Below are positions 51,201 through 63,998 of a DNA stretch of 64,000 nt, piece after piece. The notes under the pieces are model-generated. The model was not told where the DNA came from. It did no database searches and saw nothing but the letters and a program-made list of their open reading frames with translations. Both the position numbers and the translations under genes were made by a program. Each line of letters starts with the position of its first letter. The stretch's first letter is position 1. The stretch comes from Primula veris (lineage: Eukaryota; Streptophyta; Magnoliopsida; Ericales; Primulaceae), in assembly GCA_963682055.1 (NCBI GenBank), contig OY821744.1, positions 8,968,835-9,032,834 on the forward strand, in the 5' to 3' direction.

Positions 51201-52024
51201 AATTTGATTAATGCATTTGAAAGTGAAAGTCCAGCCTTGAAAGATTTACATACAGCCTCAAGCCAGTGTTGAAGAGCAAGTTTTTGGGCTTTAGAATTCT
51301 TCAAAAGACCTTTTCCAACCTGTAAAAACCAGGTACTGTCTATGAAAAACTGACCGTCAGATCTAAAGTCTAAAAAGTAAAGGAGAAAAATAGAAGATAG
51401 GATACATACTTTTGCAGCTCTAGTTCTTGCTCTTGACCAACGGGAAATAGCAGTCTCGTGTTTTTCTACGTCGAAAAACGATATAGAACTTCTCTTCAGT
51501 TCTGCAAAATCCAACAGCTTCCACCTACAATCAACCGAATCTTATAAAACTGTTCCAAACAATTTCAAAGGCAAACATTTGAATAAACAAAAAGTAAAAA
51601 AAACGCACCAGCTTTGCTCAATGACAACTGCACAATCTGCTAGCTTTCTTCTCGTTCGAAAGCTTTTGTAGACTTTTTGCAATTTAGTGGCTGCTTCATG
51701 TTTTGGTGACATTAATTCCAAATCAGAATCACTTGTGATAGTCTTATCAGGTCCGCTTATTTGCAACTTTGTGGCTGCTTCATGTTTTGGAGACATTAAT
51801 TCCAAATCAAAATTATTTGTGATACTCTTGTCAGGTCCACTTATTTCTGTGAACTCAATACTAGTGGATCTGGTGAATACATCGTCTCCTTTAGTTGGAG
51901 GAGTTTTAGCCTCACAAGCTCCCATATCTCTGTCCAAAAATTTAAAGGAATTTCTAATTTCATATTCAACTCCATTCTCTGGATCACTGAAAACAGCAAA
52001 TGGGCACGAAAAAGAAACTCCCAT
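48293..52024 (-). CDS. IQM-type calmodulin-binding protein, 600 aa
   Basis: Eight coding exons: 52024-51609, 51524-51410, 51319-51254, 50750-50662, 50558-50468, 50035-49796, 49656-49555 and 48976-48293; all GT-AG, 1803 nt in frame. The sequence follows the Arabidopsis IQM family (closest in memory to IQM1): N-terminal [12 protein letters not shown] motif [18 protein letters not shown] at about 114-131, [85 protein letters not shown] and [20 protein letters not shown] proteins bind calmodulin without needing calcium and act in stomatal movement and stress signalling; IQM1 interacts with catalase 2. The last exon is a variable acidic, Ser-rich tail with SPRKNV/SPRS repeats. Met1-Gly2 followed by Ser/Cys could be lipidated (inference). 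A 28-residue block (61-88) is repeated at 89-116, just before the IQ motif. Confidence 0.93.
51677..51844 (-). repeat. 84-bp tandem duplication in IQM exon 1
   Basis: Two in-frame copies (51844-51761 and 51760-51677) each encode ISGPDK(S/T)IT followed by [16 protein letters not shown]. The copies differ at about a dozen nucleotides and a few residues. The repeat doubles the start of the IQ helix (AATKLQ), but only the second copy is followed by a complete IQ motif. Confidence 0.95.
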
Positions 52025-52862
52025 AGTTCAGCAGGATTTGATCGGCTTGTAAGAATTAGATCCCTGTAAACACATGAAACTACATTATTAAAAAAAAAAT
52101 CTAAATCTATCAAAGATAAATGCAATTTAATAAATTTTGGTTTGCCCTCTGATTTCTCCTCAAAATACTACAGTAGCAAACAGGCATGAACTGTAGGGTA
52201 TTAATTTAGTGGTACTAATGTGTTAGTAATATATTTATTGGGGATACTTATTGCAAAAAAATCCTATTGTTTGTTCGAAACTACTTGCTTTAATGTCTAA
52301 TTTACATGTTTTTGGATAAAAGGCAAGTTTGGATGAACGATAATGGTAATTACGTCACTGAGGAGCTAAAAGAAATTTTCCAGAAAACTCAGATTGAGCT
52401 CATGAAGATATAAGGGACTAAACTGAAGACTGAAAATTCTTGGGTACTCGGGGTTCTACTACACCTGCTACTTGTTCAAAACAATATATATTGGCCAATG
52501 GCCATATACAACTCTATATGAAAGTATATTGTAGGAAAGATACAGCCACATCCACAAAAATGCTACATCAGAGCTGTAATAATGCTGGATCTTAAATTAA
52601 TCTAAGAACTTATATGGGTTACAAAAAATGTAGATTTAATTATCTATAAGCTCAAAATATTGATGTATAACATCCAACAATTGACAAAAGATGGCCAATG
52701 CAGATACCAAAATATAAGAAGTCTTAAGCAAGATCTCTACAAACCAAACATTGTCAGGAGGCTCATTCATTGCAATGACCAAACTAGAGAATTGTCTAAG
52801 TAATATACTAAGTAGCAATTATCAAGTTGAAAAAATAACAGCATTAAGGTTTATGCATTTAC

Positions 52863-52960
52863 CTGAATGTGAAGTGCAAGAGGAGAGAGTGGAAAAATAT
52901 TAGTGTGGGTTGTCTCTTTATTCTCATTCAATTGGTAGCTCCATAGCTGTACTTACGCGT
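52863..52960 (-). other. Probable 5' UTR exon of the IQM gene
   Basis: Minus strand CACATTCAG is followed by GTAAATGC (donor at 52862), and an acceptor TTTACAG near 52063 precedes the start codon exon by about 40 nt. The upstream limit near 52960 is a guess. The stretch is rich in CT, as plant leaders often are. Confidence 0.5.
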
Positions 52961-53278
52961 AACATTGATCATAGGTGTGTTAAATAAAATATTATAAGTC
53001 AAATAATAGTAGTAGTAACATAAAATAATGAGAAACTTGAAAGACTGTGTACCCAAAAAAACCATGCTTGTTACACTCATGCATTTATTAATAATAAAAT
53101 AAACTCAGAGTCTTGCACGTGGATTGGACAGAGAAAGTTCCCAAGCAGTCTCTTTCATGCAACTTTGTTGTTTAAAAACATACTTTATTTTATTAAAAGT
53201 ATAAAATGTTGGTACACCGTCTAAAATCCTACTCAGTTTCTTTGTAGAAATATTTTTGTAAATCTTTGTTAGGTTGGT

Positions 53279-53498
53279 AGTCCATCTATCCTTTAATTAT
53301 CTACTATGAAACTACATATAATTTTAATCGGTTTATAACTTGTAACAAAAATTTTGAAATGAATTTTTTAAAAATTTAACAATTGAACTATATGATTAAC
53401 TTTTGAAAATTTTTATTCCGACAATTTTGATACAAGTTTTGGCCGGTCAAAATTGTACGTAGTTTCGTAATGGATAATTAAATAGGAACGCAGAGAGT
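53279..53498. mobile_element. Degraded Stowaway MITE
   Basis: Shares the family interior 'aaattttgaaatgaatttttt', 'ttccgacaattttgatacaa' and 'ggccggtcaaaatt', with worn ends (CCATCTATCC and CTCTCTGCGTTCC inverted). Lies upstream of the IQM gene. Confidence 0.75.
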
Positions 53499-53584
53499 AT
53501 ATTTCCGTATATGCAACTTTCTTGACCTCAAAGATAAAATGTGTATCTTGACCTGGAGTATTGTTTCGCAACCTTTAAATTATA

Positions 53585-53800
53585 CTCCTTCCGTATCAAT
53601 TTATATGTTCTATACGAAATCACGCACAACTTTAACCGGTTTTGAACATGTTATTAAATTGTCGAAACGAAATTTTTTAAAATGTTAAACTATATAATAG
53701 AATTTTTTTTTTAAATTATTTCGACAATTTAGTTAAATATTTAAAATCGGTTAAAGTTGGACAGGATTTTGTATATAACATATTGTTGGTTTCCGTGTAC
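53585..53800. mobile_element. Second degraded Stowaway-like MITE
   Basis: Left end CTCCTTCCGTATC after TA; interior 'taaattgtcgaaacgaaatt' mirrored by 'aattatttcgacaattta'. The right end is worn. Only about 85 bp from the previous MITE. Confidence 0.65.
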
Positions 53801-54913
53801 GAAATAACAATTAGAATGTGAGGGGATGGAGTTTCAAACTTTCTGAAAATCTAGGGACTGCTCTTGCAAATATGCAAAAATCCCTTTTCAGATTAGTACG
53901 AGACCCGAAACTCGAGACAAATCCCACATCCCGCGACCCGAGTGAGCACGCGCGTGTGTGGTACACACTGACCCACTCATGGGTATGTGGACTTTATTAG
54001 TTTACCAACTACATGGGATTGACTTGTATATATAGAGTAAAAATCAACCTTGATTTTCCAATGTGTGATAACCCTCATGGTTTATTCCCACTCTCTGCTC
54101 CATTTTTCAGATTTCGGTTTTTCCCTCTTTCGAGTACCAACATTCGAGTCCAATTATCATTCACACCATTTCTCCGAATAGGTCATGCGATATATCGTTG
54201 CGAAGCTCGTCGCACGAGCTACTCAAACGCATAGAGTATGGCCTCAGAAAAACTGAGGAATCGTATTAAAAATTGACTCAAAGATGGTCCCTGACCACTT
54301 TGAAACAATCATGTTTAAAACATGTTTTCTTACATATTTTTTTCCAACACATATAAATTCATACCGGTACTGCTCACAATATTTCAAAAGTTTAAAATAC
54401 TATAGCGCCTACATTCGTTAGTTTAGCCCAGGAATGTTTTATATGGATGGTATGGGTATAACCTTTTTGAATGAGATAAAATAAAAATAAAACCCTTTTT
54501 GGATGAGATTTTCAAGTCGCTATTATAGAACACCAACTACGAAAAGTATTTATGTAATGATGGTCTTTTCTATACCTATAAAAGGGCTCAGTATTATTGT
54601 TAATTTTGGTGTGAACTGGACTCCTTTTATTTTTAAATGTTAATACAAAGAAGAAAAATATTCTTCCATGGAACAGTTTTGAAAAAGACTTGGGAGTTCA
54701 ATTTATTAACATAAAGAAACAAGATAGTCTTCCATGAAACAGTTCACAAGTACAAAAAGACTTAAAATCCACTTTCTTCCATGGATACCAACCGCGGATT
54801 TTTCAAAAGAGATTCAATACTTTAGTCAATTTCTACACTTCGTGACTACTGTATAAACTGTGGCAGAACTATTCAATTTTTTAGTTTTTTTTTTTTTTTT
54901 TAGTATAATAAAA

Positions 54914-55127
54914 ATAAACGGTATAAAAACTAAAAAAAACATGGAGTTTAAAAACTTAGCTGACTTGTTCGTTGATATAAAATTTTAAAACGTTGAATTT
55001 TTGTTGTTATTACAACAACAATAAACGGTATAAAAAATAAAAAAAAATTAGAGTTTAAAACTTAGCTGACTTGTCCATTGATCTAAAAATTTCAAACGAT
55101 ACAGAAAAATTGACTATAAATACGAAT
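54914..55127. repeat. 107-bp tandem duplication
   Basis: 'ataaacggtataaaaa' occurs at 54914 and 55021, each followed by 'gagttta', 'cttagctgacttgt' and 'gat(a/c)t'. The copies are diverged. Confidence 0.75.
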
Positions 55128-56325
55128 TTATTAATTTAAACTTTGTTTTAATATGACTATGAAACTAAAATAATAGTAGCAGTAACATAAAATAATGAGA
55201 AACTTGAAAGAATGTGTACCCAAAAAATAGCCACAAGATTCGAACTAGGGAGTTTATGACACAAAAACTTTATGTTTACCATTTGAATTTTATTTGGCGG
55301 CTGTTAATGTATAAAACCTTAAATTTCTGAATTTTTCTATATAAAAAAAACATTTTTTTTTGGGTGACGGTGACACCACCCCCACCCCGTTCGGCTACTG
55401 ACTATAAAAAGAACTTATTTGTGCAACCCTTGTTCCACATTTATATTGTAACAATGGTACTCAGTTAACACATTCGTTACAGATTTAGTATGTTAAAACA
55501 TGGTGATCTCTTCTTACTCTTGAAGGACCTCTTTTGAATTACTATAAAGCATCATAGACTTCAATACAACACAAAAAAAGCCCCCACAAAACAAATTAAT
55601 AAAGTTTGAAAACTCTGAGCAAAACTGAAAGACGAACAGCAAATTGATTTTGATATGGTTTTACATCCCCTCAACAAAAAACACCAACCCCTCCAAAATA
55701 AGAGGAAAAGCTGAACCGTATTGTAGCAAATTCTCCGTGGCAACTGCCAGGATAGCGTGTTGCAGCTTAGAGCAGGTTTATTCAGAATGCGCATCCAAAT
55801 ATGATTTGCACATTGCTAGTTTTTCTACACTGAAAGGCGAAGACACAAAACTTTTCTGTTTTCACCAACATAAATTCGAAAAGATGTAGCACTATGCATG
55901 TTCCTTTTTTCGACACAAAAAGGTCAATGACAGGAAAAGGAGGAGATAAAATCGTAAGCGCTATTTTAAACTGACACATCCGGAACAAATCAGTCAAAAG
56001 TTCACCACTTAAGATTCCTGTTTGTATGTAGATACATAACCCACAAAATTTAATAAGCACAAAGATACACATACTACCGGTACACATCTCTATAGAAATC
56101 AACCTTGTTCATTCGTATGAACTCAGATAGATATACAGCCTTAAAAATGTCATCACGAGAAATCTTTTTTACAAAAGAGCCATTTCACCATATCTCATTT
56201 TTGGCAAACCAGGAGTAAGCCTTATCAAAGTTCCGATATTTTCCATGGACGCTTTATTTTCTTTAAAAAATTGAAAAAATTAAAGTTTACTAAAAGGTTC
56301 GGAAATGAGATTGATTTAAACAATC

Positions 56326-59300
56326 TTATATCCGGCTTATATCACGGCCAAAGACAAAAGTTGTAGCCCAGTTTATTGCCACGTAGAATCGGTTTCTCCA
56401 ACTCACTACTCGGGTGAGATATGCTGATCTCCATATAAACCAACTAGGAAATCCTGCCATAGATAATCCTTTTGCCTCCTGCAAGAAGATTTTTATATGG
56501 TTAACGTTCTTCTATGAAAGGAAATATTTAATTCTGTTTCTATCTAAATTTACATAACAATTCTTTTAGCATAGGGTTAAATTCATCTGCAGTCCTTAAA
56601 TTTTGGTATTTGTCTCATTTTAGTCCGTCTACTTTGTTTTAAGCAGTTTTAGTTCATAAAAGGGCAAACCTGCTAAAGCTCCGGCTATGCGCGGGGGTTT
56701 TCGTCTCTAAACCTAAGGCAGCTTGTTTCTCCACTAAATATTTTGATATTATACACTTTTGACACAAATTTGTCTCATGTCAAATTCTCATCTAATAGAA
56801 GTAATTTTGTTTCACAAGTTATTAGTACGCTTACTAAACAGAAAAAATAACAGCATTAGCTCAAGAGATGAAAAATCTACAATTCAAAGTTCAGGTACTA
56901 AAACTACGTAATTCAGGCGTATAGGACAAAAGTGGGACAGAGAAAAAAGTTCAAGGATTAAAAATAAAATAACCAAATACCTTTTAAGCAAGAAACAAAA
57001 TACTCAAAACTACAACTAAATCAACAAAAAAAGTAAATGGAAACTCACTTTACTCTGCCTAAGATCCACGAGAGCCTTGTATCTACCAATAGTTGCCATG
57101 CTTCCTAAATGCCTATATACAAACGGATCTCCCAAAGCTGCATCTTTTGCAGCACCTGCATGACCTCCACCAGCTTTTCCGACTATATTCAACTGATGAG
57201 CTAGATATTTCCCTTGCCTCTCCGCAACCTGGAGAGATTATTTCAATTTTTTGAACAAAAGAGATCTTCAATCCATATCGAATATTTGACTTACAGAGAT
57301 TACTTACTTCAATTATTTAGAGCTAGATTAAGACGGATTTTTTGAATATTACCTGGGCCAAAGCTGGAAGGGTGGGTTTTCCTGTACTTTCAAGGAATCC
57401 ACAACAATCACCGATGGAGTAAACATCTTGGGCAGATGGGACACGTAGCCACTCATCAACACCAACCCTGTGTTTTATAACCCAAAAGTAAATCACCATA
57501 AAAGAAGAAAATTCACTACAAAGGATAAAGCACAAAAATAAAAAATAAAAACAGTTTCAAAGAGTATACCGAGTCATAAATATATTCCTAATTTTCCAGA
57601 ATAACAATCACAGCTCGATAATATGGCCCTAATAAATCTTTCAAAAGCCACATCCTCTGAATATAAATCATCAGAAGGATTTTCATGCCCTAAAGATTAA
57701 ATTTCTATGGGGAAGTAACAATTACAGAAAACATGGATGGGCAATAAATTAGAGTTAGTTACAGTTTTGCACATAATCTTATCCTCGGTGTTCGATTTTG
57801 TACACTAACCTACAAAAATAGCAATCATCACACTAAGTTACATTTCTCAGCAATTTAGTGCAGTTACTCAGTTAGTGTACCAGATTGATGAAACGGTATT
57901 GGTTGAGGTACTACCGAGCAACTGAGTAGATGAGAAAACCAAATACAAATAAACCTTTCGATAATCTTTTAATGTTTTCTTGTACTATCCTGCCACAATT
58001 ATTTGTTGGGACTGTGCATCTTTTTCTATGTAGTGCAGAAAACTGGAAAAAAAAATATAGGTTTGGGTACTAATTGCTCACTTTTACAGGTACAGGATCA
58101 GAATCATACATTAGTGAATTGACCCCAGTAAATTACTTATGCATGTACGCATGGTGGTGGTGGTTGTGTGTATTTGTCTTTGACATGCAAGGATGAAAAT
58201 GAAATATACAAGATTACCTTCCACCAGGAGCTTTTGGAAGTTCAAGGTTGTGAACAAAAGGTGAAGGACCAACTCCAGTAGACCACACTAACAGGCCATA
58301 TGGAACATCCGTACCATCACTTAGTACAATCTTTTGAGGTTGAACATCCTTAACAACTCCACGAACAAGACGAACTCCTGTCTAAGAGAGAAAAACCAAA
58401 CCGATTGGAAAATGATATGTAGGAATGAGACACTATGATAAAGTATAAACCAAGGTTTGGTGAGTGGTAGTTTTACTGTTTTGATAGCTCATAACCAGAG
58501 TGTGTGAAAATACACTGAAAAACCAAGGAACACGGGAATCTTTTTAATATTGTTTTCTTTGTCCAAGTTTCCATCTCAATTTTGGTTAATTTGGTTTATT
58601 TTTCACTGATTCATATAGATGACAGAGCAATAATGTGATACTCCCTCCGTTCCCATTTAAGTGTCCACTACGAAACTACGTGCAATTTTGACCGGCTTAT
58701 AACTTGTATCAAAATTGTCGAAATGAATTTTTTTAAAATATATTCATAAAATTTAACATTTAAACTACATGATTAACTTTTAAAAAAATTCATTCCGACA
58801 ATTTTAATACAAGATCTTGGCCGGTCAAAATTGCACGTAGTTTCGTAGTAAACAATTAAATAGGAACGGAAGGAGTATATAGTATGTTTACTGAACTACG
58901 TAAATTCTACACTCCTTATATGAGAAAATGTTCAAAACGAATGAACCGGAGAATAAGTAGAATGTTCTTTTCGTATCATTTTCTTATAATTTTTGGACTA
59001 GATTTGCAAGCCATCGTGGAAGCCTTGTTCCACGATAATGACATTTCTTTCTTTTATTAATAAGTGAGCCGTTTCACCAAAAAAAAAAATGTTCTTTTCA
59101 AACCGGAAATTGTGTACACCTACAGAAATGAAAAGAACTGTGCAACCTACATATATATTACTGGACCAAGCCCTTAACTGAGAATGGACATTGAAGTTTT
59201 TCGGGAGAAAACTGAAGCTTGAAGGCATTGTGTTTTTTTAAAGTACGTCATTTACTTGGTTTGCTTAAGAGTTAAGATCATATTGGAAGGTGAAATACTT

Positions 59301-62300
59301 TATTACCAATGGTCAATGGCTACTATAAAAAAGGACCATATATAACCCTTTCAGCTTCAAAAAAAATTGGAACATTTTTTAGATGCATATGTTTTGGAGG
59401 GCGTAAGAAACATACATCTTACTAAAAAGTAAAAACTAAACAGGAAAGAAGTAAAATTAAGATCTGAATATAAAAATGCAACCATGTACCCATAAATAGT
59501 TTTTTTTTTTTTTTGTTCTCTCTAATTACTTTAAAAGGATTGACTCCAAGTTTGGTAAAGTATGATCTTTCCAGAAGTTCGCCTATAATAGAATGTGAGA
59601 ATGGTGCCCACCCCAAACACACCCCTCTTTCAACTTTGACGTGACATAGTTGTATACAGACGAACTTTTAAAAGAATGTACATTGAATATACTGTTAAAC
59701 TTACATTCCGCTCTTCATTACTATCATTGTACAAACATCCACTCCAAACAAAAAAGACAGATAACTGAACAGAATTTTAGTGCGTGAATGTGAATAAGGT
59801 TGTCATCTATTTTCTACTCGATTGTCCTCCAAGTTCATAAAAAAGAAACTCGGAATGTTAGTTTGATTTGAAAAAAAAGTAGATTTTTCTCACAACGCAT
59901 AAGGAGACTTTTTGAGCTCTGAAACAGTATTGTGCAAAACAAACAAACTCAAAGATCGACCTTTATGGACTACATGTATTAAATAAAGAAATTTCACCTT
60001 TACTAACTGCTTTATTGCATATTTCCGGAGGCGATCATCAAAAGAAGATAATATCTCATTTGCCTGCAAAAATGATAGAACTCCAAATTTCATGAAAACA
60101 GCAGTGGCATACCAGAAACAAAAACAAACAATTCGTCACATTCTAATGTCCCCATTCATGTAAGATAAATCGGATGAACCTTAGAGGCAGTCCATATATT
60201 AGATCATCACTCATTACTAACTAGTGCAGAAAAGAACGTAAGAAATCCCACCATTTTGAAAAACTAGCTTCAAAGCAGAGCCTTAAAGCTCACTCTTACT
60301 TGTAGAGACAAAAAGAAACACATTGCTGTAACTCCAAAAAAGCTTGCGCTTTGCACGCTTTAAGGATCTCTTATCGCGTTATGCTTTACTAAAGCTCATG
60401 CAGGAACACTTTCACTATGCGCTCGCGTTTTAAACTTTGTATTACCTTAGAAAAGCTAAGATAATCGCAAAACAAACCTCAATTAGTGTAACGTGTATGT
60501 AATCTTTGACGTGAGCATATCTTTGATGCACATCTTTGATGATGAAATCGCTAAGTTCACCACTAAACTCCACTCCAGTTGGCCCACCACCAACAACAAC
60601 ACAATGTAGGAGTCTACGCTTTTCTTCCTCTGTGACCCCTGATGTAATATCTCAGCATGTTAAGTATTGCAAAAATATTATTTTTGTACCTAGAATTTTT
60701 TAACAATTAGTACACCATACTATTAAGATTCATATTTCAGTCACCACTCAAAAAAACAATTGACGATTTTAAAAGTTTCACAACTTTGACACTAAGTTAC
60801 ACAAGATCGAACAATTAATAGACCAATCTATTTAAATTGATAAGAATTTGAAATTTTAACTATATTATATTAATTGTCCGATTTATACATATTGGGTCTT
60901 TATACACCAAAATATTCGAACAGTTATTAAATTACTGTTGCTTTTAAAATGATTTCACCGCCCGATTACTAACTTTTCCATTTTATGTACACTGTTGTTT
61001 AAGCGATGAAACTTAATAGCTTGGTGTACTTATTGCAAAAACAGTAGAAAGTCCACAATCCGGTGTAGGAAAAAAAGAAATTACCCTTAGAGAGTTGACA
61101 AAATCACACTAATTGATTTGTTCATATAAGTTTGGGAAAACAACCAACTTAATTACATACCTGGGACGTCAGAAAGCATTAAATTAAGAAGCAGCCTCCT
61201 TCGAATTTCTTGAGCATGGTATACTTCACGAAGGAAAATCGCATGCTCATTTACACCTTTAATTCCAAATGTCAGAGGATGTGCTCCAGATGCAATAACT
61301 AACTTATCGTATGAGATCTTAAAATCCCACGGTTTTAAAGTATCTGCTCCATCAGTCACAGTTTGACAATGCACCTATGTGGCCGTTGTAAGAGTAAAAT
61401 GACATAACTTAGCAACTCTATCTTAACAATTAAGCTGGGAACTAAAAAAATCAAGTAGATGGATTTTTTTTCTTTTTAAATACATTAAAATCAAGGTTCG
61501 GTGTCATCAAATGGTGGGCCTGCAAGTCCAGCTAAACTCTGCTTCTGATAGGTTCTGGACTGATAAATTGAAATTATTTGCTCCTATCCTCATAGAGCCA
61601 TAGAGGTAAGGTTGTCGATACTAAATGTGCAAGTTCAGGGCCTATTGCTTTACTCTATTTTAGCTTTGTTCAATTGCATTTCTTCTGGAATCACTCATCA
61701 CGCTCTTTAAGCGCAACAAATAAATACCAATGTTAAACCATTGAGGCAAATTTCAGATGATCGACAAGGTTATACAGCAGGAGTGGTAACTTGCAATAAA
61801 TACCTGATTATATACAGTGGGGAAAACTACCTTTGGTACTCAGTATATTTTTACTGAAGCCTAAGTACCCCTTCTATGTTTTCCAGGTAGTTTGTATGAA
61901 GATTGATTTATACTAATTATTTTTGTAATTGATAGATAAGCATGGCCAATAACAGCTGATCTGTAATTGGCATTTAGTCAATTTCAGCACTATCTATTTT
62001 CAAAATTATGAGCTCATGTGCTGTATGGAAGAAAATGCAAACCAAAGAACTTGGACCCCATGATTATTTTATAAGAAATTTTAGCATCAAATCAAGATAA
62101 CGAAAAATCAAAATCTACGATTTGCCAGTGGACGGTGCATACCAGCGCTCACTTGCCAAAGCGTCCAATGTATCTTCTCTGGTGAGAGAATGACTTCATC
62201 CAAATTTGAGGTGTTAATAGTTTCACTTTCCTTCATTATATCTACCATAGTAACAGTTTAAACACGGTCACCATCTCATAGGTGGTTACTGTGAGATAAG

Positions 62301-63937
62301 AATTACCCTATACTATAGCATCATTTTCTCAACTGGCTTTATAGCACAATACTTCGTTTTCTCGAGGAACATGCTTACAGGCTTACACCTAACCAGGTTT
62401 TAGCCTAGATCTGTCACCAATTCTAAGCTCATATGCACCAAACTTTTGATCATTGCCATTCCCTAACAGCTCAGTTTGTATTATCATTTATGAAATGGAA
62501 TATGTCAATCTTTCGCGTTTCAACACCATATACGAGGCTAATTTGCTTTGAAGAATTAGTGATGTAAATTCGCCTACCGGCCACAAATACAAGCTCGTAA
62601 AAAATACGCCTTTTTTACACACCTTAATTATAAATTAAAAAGTTAGTCTCCAGGCTATTAATGGAGCAGCTAAACGATTCAGATAATTTAGTACAGCGAG
62701 ACAATCGAACCCCAATAAAAGCAATAAGCATAAAACATTAAAGTGGATTTAATATCAAAACCTGATGATTTTTCGTATCGACGCTTTGGCAATTCGCAAG
62801 AAAGAAATAAGAGCCAGGCTCACGCGAAATAGCAGGTTGAATTCTCGCAATCGGTTCAGCAACAGAGCGAAACTCGAGGGTACCAACACATGTAGACGCC
62901 AATAAGGGAGTAAACACCATATGGTTCCTAGGAGATACGCATACGACATCGTATAGTTTTGTATCTATCCCTTTCATTAGCCTACAAGCTGCCCAACCAG
63001 AGCCTAATACCACCACCCTCGGCTTCTCGTCTTTTTTTGTAGCTCCCAGGCCTACGTATGGACCTTCTGATTGGCTGCTGAATTGTCTCCGGTTCACTGC
63101 TAATCAGAATATACAAAAACAAAAAAATGGAAATGTTAGGAAAAACTCGTGAAAAATCCAAAAAAAAATCAAAATAAGTTTTTTTGATTAAGAAAATGTA
63201 AAAGAAGCCAAGAAGTCGAATTTTTTGAAAAGTAAGATGAAAGCCAAATTTACTGCTGATACTCTCTGATTCGATGCTAATCAGGAAAAATAGATAAATA
63301 ATAAAACAGCAACATAAAACGGAAATGTTAGAAAAAAACTAAAAGTCAGAAAAGATACAATGATTCACCCTAAATAAAATAAAAAACATAAAATAGATAA
63401 CTCAAAAATGTAAAAAGAGCCAATAAGTTAAAAAAGTTGTAAACTAAATAAAATTTCCGAAAATCCTCCGATACGCTGCTGATTAGTGATTACTCTCTGA
63501 CTTACTGGAGAAAATAAAAGAGAAACAGCAATAAAAGGGAAATATTAGGAAGAAACTAAAATTCAAAAAGGAACAATAAATTAGCATTAAAAAAAATTAA
63601 TACAATCAAAAAAGAAAAGTAAAAATGTAAGAGGAGGTAAGAAGTCAACAAGCTTAAAAAGTATTAAAAAAAGGCCAAAAATGAACCCTTCAAATGCTGC
63701 TAATTATTCCCCGATTAACTGCAAATCAGAAAAGTATTTTAAAAAAATGGGTAAAAAAAAAAAAGCAAAAAAAAAAGTGTAGAAGAAGCCAAAAAGTAAA
63801 ATGGTAGAAAAGTATTTTAAAAAAAAACTACCCTCTGATTGAGTGGTGATGAGGCTCCATTTAGCTAATATTGAAGAAGAATTAATAGGTTTGGATAAAT
63901 AATTAGAGTTTCTTGTTAAGCTTTTCAACCAAGACAT
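56326..63937 (-). CDS. NDA: Internal alternative NAD(P)H dehydrogenase (NDA type)
   Basis: Nine coding exons: 63937-63832, 63096-62762, 61374-61161, 60638-60478, 60063-59998, 58381-58218, 57467-57353, 57228-57049 and 56478-56326; 1494 nt, 497 residues (Arabidopsis NDA1 about 510). It matches type II, rotenone-insensitive NAD(P)H dehydrogenases of the matrix side of the inner mitochondrial membrane, which pass electrons to ubiquinone without pumping protons. Visible: a mitochondrial presequence ([16 protein letters not shown]), a first FAD-binding fold ([17 protein letters not shown], 62-78), the NDA signature [18 protein letters not shown], a second nucleotide-binding fold [17 protein letters not shown] from 231, [16 protein letters not shown], the FAD-contact SIGDCCGF, and [19 protein letters not shown]. 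No EF-hand is present, unlike NDB. The C-terminal tripeptide SRI can serve as a type 1 peroxisomal signal, and dual targeting is reported for NDA proteins. The third Gly of the first GxGxxG is Ala. Introns carry a Stowaway. Confidence 0.95.
58641..58875. mobile_element. Stowaway MITE in an NDA intron
   Basis: 235 bp, ends CTCCCTCCGTTCC and, inverted, CTCCTTCCGTTCC, flanked by TA (58639-58640, 58876-58877). Sequence and length match the element at 7801-8035 closely, so both likely come from the same recent burst. It lies in the intron between NDA coding exons 5 and 6. Confidence 0.95.
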
Positions 63938-63968
63938 CGTATGTAGAATTTAGTTTATCTTTTCTCTC

Positions 63969-63998
63969 TATATATATAAATAAATAAATAAATATATA
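63969..63998 (-). promoter_or_regulatory. Likely TATA region of the NDA gene
   Basis: A TATATATAAATAAATA-type run lies 30-60 bp upstream of the NDA start codon, followed on the minus strand by a CT/GA-rich stretch. The distance implies a very short leader. The rest of the promoter is outside the window. Confidence 0.4.

Larger units (their letters stand above)
52961..56325. other. Region between the IQM and NDA genes
   Basis: No gene seen. It holds two degraded Stowaway MITEs, a 107-bp tandem duplication (54914-55127), and a 60-bp direct repeat: 53002-53060 and 55170-55229 share 'agtaacataaaataatgaga' and 'aacttgaaaga(c/a)tgtgtaccc'. The stretch 55300-56325 is the 3' flank of NDA. Short frames at 53818-54234 and 55561-56102 lack recognisable content. 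Confidence 0.5.

Noticed and set aside
51687..52052. 121-codon plus-strand frame with repeated CFGDINSKS
   Set aside because: Antisense of IQM exon 1; the repeat is the 84-bp duplication read on the other strand.
53818..54234. Possible small gene around two plus-strand frames
   Set aside because: No domain, no conserved start context and no support from neighbours; possibly upstream sequence of the IQM gene.
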